Source: Saururus chinensis (lineage: Eukaryota > Streptophyta > Magnoliopsida > Piperales > Saururaceae). Taken from it: 64,000 nt of DNA. This document shows positions 57,213-64,000 of the stretch, piece after piece. The notes under the pieces are model-generated. The model was not told the origin of the DNA. It did not search any database and saw only the letters and a program-made list of their open reading frames with translations. Location: contig CP141149.1 of assembly GCA_035235625.1 (NCBI GenBank), positions 1,521,001 through 1,585,000 of the forward strand. Direction: 5' to 3'. The position numbers were made by a program, and so were the translations under genes. Numbering within the stretch: the first letter of the stretch is position 1; every line of letters begins with the position of its first letter.

Positions 57213-58458
57213 AGAGGCGGCAGCCTTGCCGTTGCCAATTCAGAAGAAGACCAATGGCTAACGATTAGCGGCACAATGCTTCACAATACATTAGAACGGG
57301 AAAAAGGGGAAATTTTTATCCCGTTTGAAATAGGGCTGAGGGGTTGAGTGTGGTGGCGACCAGAGCAGCGGTGTTGCCATTGCCGGGCCGGGGGATGGCC
57401 AATTGCTGATTGCAGTGGCTGGCCACTGGCGGCACAAATAGTGGCCACAAATAAAACTTATGACAAAAATTTACGGAGGATGGGGAAAAATTCCATCTGG
57501 ATTGGCATCGGGTAGAGGAGGCTGAGGGAGGCAGTGGCTAGGGCTGCGGCTGGGGTGGCATCCTTGTCGTCACTAGACTAGGAGAAGGCCAAAGGCTGGT
57601 CAATGGTGGCCGGCAGCTTGCGGCATTGCCCGTGGCCGCAACACACAGAAACAGAGAAACAACACACACAAAAACAGGGCAGTGACATTTTACCTCATGT
57701 CGACGATGGAGGGGCAGGAAGGCTGGGACGGAGGTGGCCGGAGGTCACATTGGCTAGGAAGGAGCGGTGGTGGTGAGCCGGAGGCTGTGCAGTCAACGGC
57801 GACGGCGAATCCAGCAAAATAGCATTTCAGAGACCGAAATGGGGAAGAAGCAAAAGAGCGTCGGTGGACGGAGGGGAGGTCGGGACGGCGGTGGCCGGAG
57901 GTCATCCTTGCTAGGACGGAGTTGTGGTGGTGAGCTTGTGGCCATGTAGGCGGAGGTGGCAGCAGATCCAACGAAAATCCGAAAAGTGGTCACTGGGTCG
58001 AAATGGGAAAAAGAGGGAGAGTGGTGGTCGGGGCGGCAGAGCTAGGTTAGGGAAGAGGCAGTGGCGTCACCAGGCCGAGGCCGGCTGGGCAGAAGCCGGC
58101 GGCCACCGGCGGCAGTGTCTCTGGCCTCACATAGTGAAGGGGGGTCGTTCATTGTTCACAAATGGTTGGGCGCGCTGAGACGCGCCCGATCGTTTCTAAA
58201 TATATTTCTTTTTTTCCTCTTTTTTTCTTCGTCCTGCTTCTGTTCTCACACGTCCCGTCCGATTTTCGCGTTGAAAATTTTTGTGATGTGTTGAGGCTCA
58301 TGACTTGCGTCCAAACACCACTGCCGCCCCTTACGATCACGAATATTAGAAATATGGATACGCCAAAGTGTTAAATTTCACCATCAGAAATACAAGCAGA
58401 AAACTGCAGAATATTACAGAGAATAGCAGAAAAATTACAGAAAATCAGGGATGTTACA
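57213..58458 (-). mobile_element. Family Q LTR fragment (5' part, minus), unit C
   Basis: The minus-strand start TGTAACATCCCTGATTTTC lies at 58,458. The sequence matches the start of the Q LTR at 40,030-40,799 (for example agccttgccgttgccaattc and the GGCGG-rich stretch). At 57,213 it is joined abruptly to the truncated plus-oriented unit A. On the right it directly interrupts MULE coding sequence. The far part of this LTR is lost. Frames over its GC-rich part are not genes. Confidence 0.8.
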
Positions 58459-59430
58459 ATGGCATCAACATCAATCACCAGGATGAAATGTCGGAACCCC
58501 GCTATAGACAGCCCAAAAAATGCCCAAAACAACTGCTTAAATCTCCTACACATGCCACTATCTAGCCAAGTTACTTCATCTTACTCTAAGTTGTAGTAGG
58601 TGCCAAGATTTGCTTCTTGCACTGCCCTGAGGTACATTGACAACAAGTTGCATGATTCCACCCAATCCCCATAAATGGCCTTTATAGGTATATTCTTAGC
58701 TATCCATGCTTTCTTATAAAATATGTCAACATAAAACCTCTCTTTCGTTATTCGAATAATATCACCTAGTGTGAGAGTTAATTCAACTTAGATAGCAGGC
58801 ATTATGACCTTTGAAACAAATGATACATTGCACTGCCTATGATCTGTGCTAAGTTGGGCATTCCGACATGTGTGGTCACCTCTGTATTCTTCAGTTTAAA
58901 GTACCCTCCACCCCTTTTTATTGAGCTGTGAACTTTCCATGGGCAAGTACTATCAATGCACTTCACTGTATACTCTGACAAATTTGTATGTACAACCTTG
59001 TATTCGACGTGATTTTAATAGAAAACTCCTGCAAGGCTGTAACAATTGCTTCTTTATTCTCAAAGATGCGCCCAACATATAACTTATCTTCATTTTGTTG
59101 GTCCATATCCATGGCAGAATTAATTACCACATCTATCTCCTCATATGTGATGTGTGCATAGAGTGACTCATCGTCATAGTATGGTAGCTCTTTATCATCC
59201 ACATTCATAACATTTGTGGCAATTGCATTGTCTATCGCATCATCCCCCTTGCCATCAACCATTTGTTCAGTGCTTTCTTCATCTCTGATCCCTTCTTCGT
59301 TCATGTCGAAATTTTCTCCACTTGCTTCACTAATATTATCTTCACCTTCATTGGCCTCATTTCCATCAATATCTTCATCATGGACATAAGCGCCCCTACT
59401 AATGAATATCGCATATGTATTAAATTTCAT
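58459..59430 (-). pseudogene. Mutator-like (MULE) transposase N-terminal half, broken
   Basis: From 59,430 the frame gives an acidic leader (EANEGEDNISEASGENF), then LYVGRIFENKEAIVTALQEF, the MuDR N-terminal start. After frame changes it continues SEYTVKCIDSTCPWKVHSS and IKRGGGYFKLKNTE. A shifted frame follows: VIMPAI, LTLTLGDIIRITKERFYVD, KKAWIAKNI, IKAIYGDWVESCNLL, DSGMCRRFKQLFWAFFGLSI and AGFRHFILVIDVDA. This is the standard MULE order up to the first catalytic Asp region (FKRxFWAFGPSIEGFxxCRPxIxIDGT), where the DG is already changed. Several frameshifts and stops occur. The gene is cut at 58,458 by a Q-family LTR and its catalytic half is absent. Confidence 0.87.
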
Positions 59431-59447
59431 ATGACTTAACCCTTTCT

Positions 59448-59840
59448 TTAAAGCCTAAAAATGTTATATTTATGAATATATATTTCACATTTGATTAGAT
59501 GGTCCAACATCGGTATGTCCAACACCTGCATTGGGGTAATGAATGTCCATCGAACTTTGAGTTCCATACCATGCATTGCCTTGAGACATTTGAAAGCTAA
59601 ATGGTTTGTGTGCATGCGATGTGTTCCTTCTATATTACACACAAAATCCAAAATTTAATGTCCTATATTTCATTGATAATTATAAGATTCAAAAAGAATT
59701 CACAACTTAATAAATCTTACCTCCAATTAGGTCCACTTCCATCGTCAATAGGGACAGACAACCTATGATGTTCATTTGAAGCTATTGTCATAGATAAATT
59801 TCCTTCTTCTTCATCGTCCACCGGCATTTGTATATGTCTT
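59448..59840 (-). pseudogene. Possible upstream exons of the MULE gene
   Basis: A frame MPVDDEEEGNLSMTIA then IDDGSGPNW ends at a gtaaga donor (59,720). An ag acceptor lies near 59,634, followed by EGTHRMHTNHLAFKCLKAM and VRWTFITPMQVLDIPM. These have the look of coding sequence with introns just upstream of the MULE domain, but I do not recognise them. The 5' limit is unknown. Confidence 0.3.
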
Positions 59841-61150
59841 TTATTGTTCACATTTCTTTTAGAGATCTTGTATGAACTCTTGTGTGTTCACTTTGCCTTT
59901 CACTAGGCACTTGGGCCTCTTTGTCAAGAAATAAGTTGAAACAAATTATGTGACGCAAGTGGTGAAACATAAAACTCATTGATGATCATCATTTATATAT
60001 ATTTGTCTCGAACTCGATCCATATGTGGGAATAACACATTTTATAGTGATTTTTCATCTTCTTTGATCACACCAAACTTTGCTAGTTACTTGCATCTCAA
60101 ATTTATCATATGTAGACGGTTTTTTAATTAATAATCATTCTGTGCGTCCCTCATAGTTAAGTAAAAAACTAACCAATTTTTCTGCCATCTCTATTCACTT
60201 AATCCATAAATAATAAATTACATTAATATTGGATTCACCAATTATCTACTTAACCGTAACATGAGATTATCAACTCAGCAGTTGTAAATATCCGCTAAAA
60301 AATATATGCAATACCAAACAATAAAATACCAAACTACACATTTCACTTTAATTATCGATCAATCAAAACTTAACAAATTTAACCAATTTTCTATCTTGAA
60401 AAAAAAGAAAAGAAAACCCAGCAATTATTAACTAGGTCACCATTTCAAAGAAATCCCACAAGAACCCAGGCAAATTACAGGAAAAAAATCACATACCTAA
60501 GATCTAGCTGAATGAACCTAGGACTTGTCTGGGCCTAACGGTTGAAATTTCCTCCAAAATGTTAGCATTAAAGCTCCTAAATTTTAGAATCAAATAATCT
60601 AAATAAAATGTGATAATTGAGGAACATGTAGGTACTGTTTAAAAAAAACAAGTTTAACATGTGCTATCAAACTATTGTTTCTCCTAAACACTTCAAAGAA
60701 GAAAGTGGATATTTTGGCTCTCTCCAATTAACAAACTAAAGCGTGTGAAACGAAATGGAAACACACACTAATCCATTTGTCTATACTCCAGATGTATCAA
60801 AGGTTAAGATTTAAGGCACAGTCAGAATTTCATATTGTTAGCACTAACTTAAATTATTATTTTTAACTCTAACACAAATCAATGCAAAAAAGACTTTTTT
60901 CTAAATATATATCATTAGATGTATATTGTAATGATGTATACTTGTAAGATGGAAGCAATTGTGTGCATGCTTAGAAAAAATAAAGAGCCGAAAACACCAA
61001 ATGCTTTTGCCATAGTAAAACAATAAGCCAGTAGATTGTCTACACTTCGCTATTTCGTCCTAAAACATATATGGACAAAAGGAAGCCGCGACAGTTTTTC
61101 TAGTAAAGTACACACATAACCAAAAATGCTACCACAAGTGAATTTAAAAA
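59841..61150. other. AT-rich sequence without a recognisable gene
   Basis: No ORF with family features. It may include the 5' flank and terminal repeat of the MULE. A short string ggtaaattgcacttaatgcc at 61,152 resembles MULE-end sequences in style, but no partner was found. Confidence 0.35.
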
Positions 61151-61163
61151 AGGTAAATTGCAC

Positions 61164-61544
61164 TTAATGCCTAAGGATTACACAACAAGAACCGGAAAGA
61201 TTATACCTTACACAAATCCGGAAGACACCGTTTCCCGAAATCAACCAACCAAAGCCTGAAATTAAAATTAGAGCAAAGAACACCGGCGAAATTAGGGAAA
61301 ACGAACCCGAAACATGACGGAGGCCAGGGTCTAGGAGGGCAAAGGACACCGGAGGATGGGACTTGGGTGACGGTGCTCAAACACGATGCATGGCGGAAAG
61401 GGGAATGAGCACATAGCAAAAGCGCAAGCGCAAGACGAACTGGAGTAAGGCGGCTGCTATGGACGGATATTCACAATGGCTTGGCCAGCTGGTAATGAGA
61501 GGGGAGTAGTGCAGGAAGGCCAGGAAAGGGGGAAAGAGCAGCAT
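61164..61544 (-). other. Transcript-like sequence downstream of family T LTR copy 2
   Basis: On the minus strand this follows the LTR leader directly. It is GC-richer, with a candidate acceptor (ttttaatttcag) and donor (gtaaggtataat), resembling a host 5' UTR with a small intron. The frames (61 and 72 aa) are unrecognised. It is unrelated to the H3-fructokinase sequence found in the same place in copy 1. Confidence 0.3.
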
Positions 61545-61794
61545 GGCCGCCAGACAGGGGAGAAGACAAGAGGATTAGAGAGATAATAATTTATTCCATA
61601 ACCAAATCCGGGCATAACCTTTACACTTAAATAGATACTAATGGGCTAACTAACAAGCGTCTAAAGCCCAATAACTTAATTAAAAGAAAATATTAACACT
61701 CTAATTAACCTAATACCTAAATGTCTTTATTATATAATTACCTAATTACCCTAGTATGTGGCCCCCAGTAACAGCCCCTAGGACATTCATAACA
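61545..61794 (-). repeat. Family T LTR segment (U3-R), copy 2
   Basis: Minus-strand start TGTTATGAATGTCCTAGGGG at 61,794, an AT-rich stretch, TATTTAAG (61,626-61,633), then cttgtcttctcccct. It matches 16,230-16,503 in the same order throughout, for example agcctaaaagcccacta against gcgtctaaagcccaata on the plus strand. Confidence 0.78.
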
Positions 61795-61840
61795 TTCTAC
61801 CCCACTTTCACATCACCTTGTCCTCGAGGGGACCTAAAAC
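61795..61840 (-). other. Gypsy-like polypurine tract next to family T LTR
   Basis: The minus strand reads ccctcgaggacaaggtgatg, then tgaaagtggggtagaa, directly before the LTR start. This is the pre-3'-LTR signature of plant Ty3/gypsy elements and implies the internal region lies at higher coordinates, that is, on the ATPase side. Confidence 0.68.
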
Positions 61841-62128
61841 TCTAACCATTGGGCTCACCATAGCTCCACTGTGAATAGCCGGTCCGAAACTGTGGATGAC
61901 ATATGCAGAATGATCAAGATAGTAGGTCACTACTCAAAAGTAGACGTGCAAAAATCAACACAAATATAAAAAGAATGCAGTTAACTAAACCCAAGGGCAA
62001 GACAAAGGAGCGGGCTTGGCTTGTTGGGTGCACGATGACATAGAGTGCTTGCATATATCTCCAACAAATAGGGTCACCATAGGGGCTATGGGGCACCCCA
62101 TAACTGCCCACAGAGGGCATCACTCTCC
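61841..62128 (-). other. Internal region of family T copy 2, no gene recognised
   Basis: Sequence between the polypurine tract and the ATPase fragment. A 69-aa minus-strand frame (61,914-62,123) is unrecognised. The ATPase homology ends at 62,129-62,140. Confidence 0.35.
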
Positions 62129-63241
62129 TTCATCAATTTTTTTCATTGCAAATGCAAGGCTGAGTGTCACGGCCAAGGGCAGCCTCTTAGGAACTGCGAC
62201 CACAATGATTGTCACTGATATTGCAAAATAATTTAAAATTTTGGGCGCATCCTCTGAAGTCCACTTCAGGAACTCGCCATGCATAGCCTTCCCCACGAGA
62301 AATCTGCCAACGAGAACCAAAAATGTCAATATGGAGGAAGTCAATCCAATCTTTCCAATTATATTCGCCACACCATTAAGCTTCACTTGTAAAGGGGTCT
62401 CATCTTCACCTCCCTGGCTTAAGGTCTCCATAAGTCTTCCCTACTCCATCCTTATTCCAACTGCAGCCACCAGCATTTTCCCAGACCCATCTTGTTCTTT
62501 AGTCCCTGCCAAAAGAAAAGGTCTATTCTTATGTACACTGACAGGCTAGCACTCTCCAGACAAAGAAGATTCATCAATCAGCAAGCTGTAGCCGTCTATA
62601 AACTGGCCGTCAGCTGGAACTTGGTCTCCTATGGAGAGATGGGCAGTGTCACCCACCACCAAGTCATATGTTGATCCCCTCTGCCTGTATCCATCTCTGG
62701 TCACTTGTACATCAATTTTCTTCTTCTCCTTATCCAAATCCATGAACTGAAGCGACTGTCTGTAGTCACTAATAGAAGTCATTACAACTACTAAAAATAT
62801 ACTCAGTAGAATACCCAACCCATCACAAACTCCTTTGGGCCATCCTTCAGTGGAAATTCCAACACCACTGGATATCACAGCACAGAACATGAGAATTATC
62901 AATGTCAAGTCCTAAAAAGCTTCCCAAACAAAAGTCCAGAAACTTTTTGAAGGCTTCTCTACATATCGGTTGCATCCGTATATTTTCTGCCGGCAAGGTA
63001 AACCTACTTCAGAGATTCCATTATCTAAAGAAACAGAAACTTTTTTAGCAATTCCATGTATACCATCGTAAGCTATGAATATGTTGAGATCGTGGCCGCT
63101 AACAATCGACACAAGATCATTTGGGTCAATGCTGAAACCAGCTTGGCGCACTTAATCTGGAACATGTAATTCGACCTGATTACCAGCATGTATGAAATGC
63201 AGAGCTGCTTTTTGAACTAACAGAGCAACTCAGAGTTGCTC
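62129..63241 (-). pseudogene. Autoinhibited Ca2+-ATPase (ACA, P2B) fragment, processed-looking
   Basis: From 63,241 the frame reads VALLVQKAALHFIH, then VRQAGFSIDPNDLVSIVSGH, KSFWTFVWEAF, GWPKGVCDGLGILLSI, SDYRQSLQFMDLDKEKK, VGDTAHLSIGDQVPADG, DESSLSGEC, GSGKMLVAAVGIRME, GGEDETPLQVKLNGVANI and LPLAVTLSLAFAMKK. This is the ACA segment from the calmodulin-regulated N-terminus through TM1-2, the actuator domain and TM3-4. ACAs pump Ca2+ out of the cytosol. The phosphorylation site (DKTGT) and everything after are absent. Stops occur at R/Q codons (before VALLV, after PD, after the SGEC site, after RME and after EAF). In TM4 the invariant PEGL is PKRL. No introns are visible over about 1.1 kb. 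It lies upstream of the family T polypurine tract in the same orientation. Confidence 0.9.
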
Positions 63242-63427
63242 ACTCACAACGGACCCGTAAGATGGATGGACCAAAATTTGCTGCGGGTATGAGAGAATAA
63301 AATATCCCGTATTCGGAGAGGAGTCCAGTAGAAAGCTTGCGACCGTACAAATCATCGGGCAAATTTTTTTTCCAGATAAGCCCAAGCCGCAAAAGGATGG
63401 CGACGATGAGGAGCCAGAAGTGATTCG

Positions 63428-63973
63428 CTATAGATTTTGAGTGCGATCGGTGCAAGATCTCCAATTGTTTCGGGTGGAAATCAGACCCACACAGGAAAGC
63501 AAATCCCGGAACATCTCCCGAAATATCCGGTTCAAGCTTCGTCTCGTGGTTCTCAGCTTACAACGCTCCTCTGGTCTACTTCCATGGCGTCCACAGGAGA
63601 TACCCAGGCGGCCACCACCTTCACCCCCCGGGCCAAGCCGCAGAAGGCAGTAGGCCTCGGTGCCCGCCCGCGCAGCCATCGGCCGGCTGAAGACCAACAC
63701 AGTCGGATTGAAGTGGCAGTCCAGAGAGAAGGCGGTACCGTGGCTCTGTTCCGGGATAGAAGTGATCCGGCGACGGCTGGAAAAGCCCCAACTTTGGAGG
63801 TTTGGCCGCTGGTCCCCTGTTTTCGACGGTGAAACGGGGAAGTGATCCATCGGATGTGAAGAAGGCGATCGGGTTGTCGGCTGCTGGGGCTCTGGCGGAA
63901 GGCGGAGCACAGAAGAAGGCGGCCGTTTGAAGAGCCGGGAGGCATTGCTTCCCATTGGGTGGATTCCGTCCAC
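63428..63973 (-). CDS. Unrecognised 181-aa ORF upstream of the ATPase fragment
   Basis: A GC-rich, Ser/Pro/Arg-rich open frame (MDGIHPMGSNASRLFKRPPS, then RRITSIPEQSHGTAF, then EERCKLRTTRRSLNRIF). Overlapping frames on both strands are also open (130-131 aa), which suggests GC-driven openness. It could be the 5' leader or another captured piece of family T copy 2. It does not match the ACA N-terminus. Function unknown. Confidence 0.2.
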   Translation of the reverse strand: MDGIHPMGSNASRLFKRPPSSVLRLPPEPQQPTTRSPSSHPMDHFPVSPSKTGDQRPNLQSWGFSSRRRITSIPEQSHGTAFSLDCHFNPTVLVFSRPMAARAGTEAYCLLRLGPGGEGGGRLGISCGRHGSRPEERCKLRTTRRSLNRIFREMFRDLLSCVGLISTRNNWRSCTDRTQNL

Positions 63974-64000
63974 CTACTGCAAAAGGTTGTTGCCCGGTTG

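Noticed and set aside
61150..61175. ggtaaattgcacttaatgcc as a MULE terminal inverted repeat
   Set aside because: It points away from the MULE pseudogene and no inverted partner or 9-bp target duplication was found.
62129..63241. ATPase fragment as a functional Ca2+ pump gene
   Set aside because: Several in-frame stops, PEGL changed to PKRL, and no phosphorylation, nucleotide-binding or C-terminal membrane domains.
1..64000. tRNA, rRNA, organellar insertions and intact host genes
   Set aside because: I looked for typical cloverleaf B-box patterns, rRNA core motifs and plastid or mitochondrial coding sequence and recognised none; a tRNAscan or BLAST run would be the decisive test.

Overview
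This window is nuclear DNA from a flowering plant, in a repeat-dense and probably heterochromatic region. The plant assignment rests on the protein remnants: a plant mobile domain (PMD) gene, an autoinhibited Ca2+-ATPase of the plant ACA group, a Mutator-like (MULE) transposase, a plant C2-domain protein, fructokinase and histone H3. A tRNA-iMet primer binding site typical of plant LTR retrotransposons agrees. I could not identify the species. No intact host gene, rRNA, tRNA or CRISPR array was seen. Nearly everything is transposon, satellite or gene debris.

Layout. 1-2.8 kb: a degenerate 47-bp array split by a compact 2.1-kb LTR element that has both LTRs and a small private ORF. 3.6-5.0 kb: a 25-bp tandem array, a decayed Ty3/gypsy gag, and a gypsy 3' end (polypurine tract plus LTR start). 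5.05-13.64 kb: an AT-rich satellite of about 310 bp, about 18 units in one orientation and then about 9 inverted, with the switch near 10,566. 13.64-30.33 kb: a compound GA/CT minisatellite with a basic unit near 85 bp. Three insertions interrupt it: an LTR-related segment with a histone H3-fructokinase chimera (14.4-16.5 kb), a hAT-like element with an 8-bp target duplication and a captured C2-domain exon (23.8-25.3 kb), and a long-LTR fragment (26.1-28.3 kb). 30.7-31.0 kb: a truncated Myb/SANT-like ORF.

31.3-58.5 kb is a stack of long-LTR Ty3/gypsy-type units, mostly solo LTRs of 3.6-4.8 kb. I call the families P, Q and R. A 3.6-kb P LTR (33,240-36,824) sits in a Q LTR (32,563-40,799), which sits in an older, inverted P unit (31,305-44,307). 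That P unit abuts a PMD pseudogene (44.3-45.8 kb) and probably interrupts it. An R LTR (from 46,072) is interrupted at 49,087 by a Q unit, which is itself interrupted by an oppositely oriented Q solo LTR (51,293-56,116). A further truncated Q LTR (57,213-58,458) cuts a MULE transposase pseudogene (58.5-59.4 kb). From 61.5 kb to the end lies a second copy of the LTR family seen at 16.2-16.5 kb, here associated with an intronless-looking, stop-ridden ACA Ca2+-ATPase fragment.

The most unusual theme is repeated capture of host coding sequence by non-autonomous transposons: H3 plus fructokinase, a C2-domain gene, and a P-type ATPase. Two of these captures are tied to the same small LTR family.
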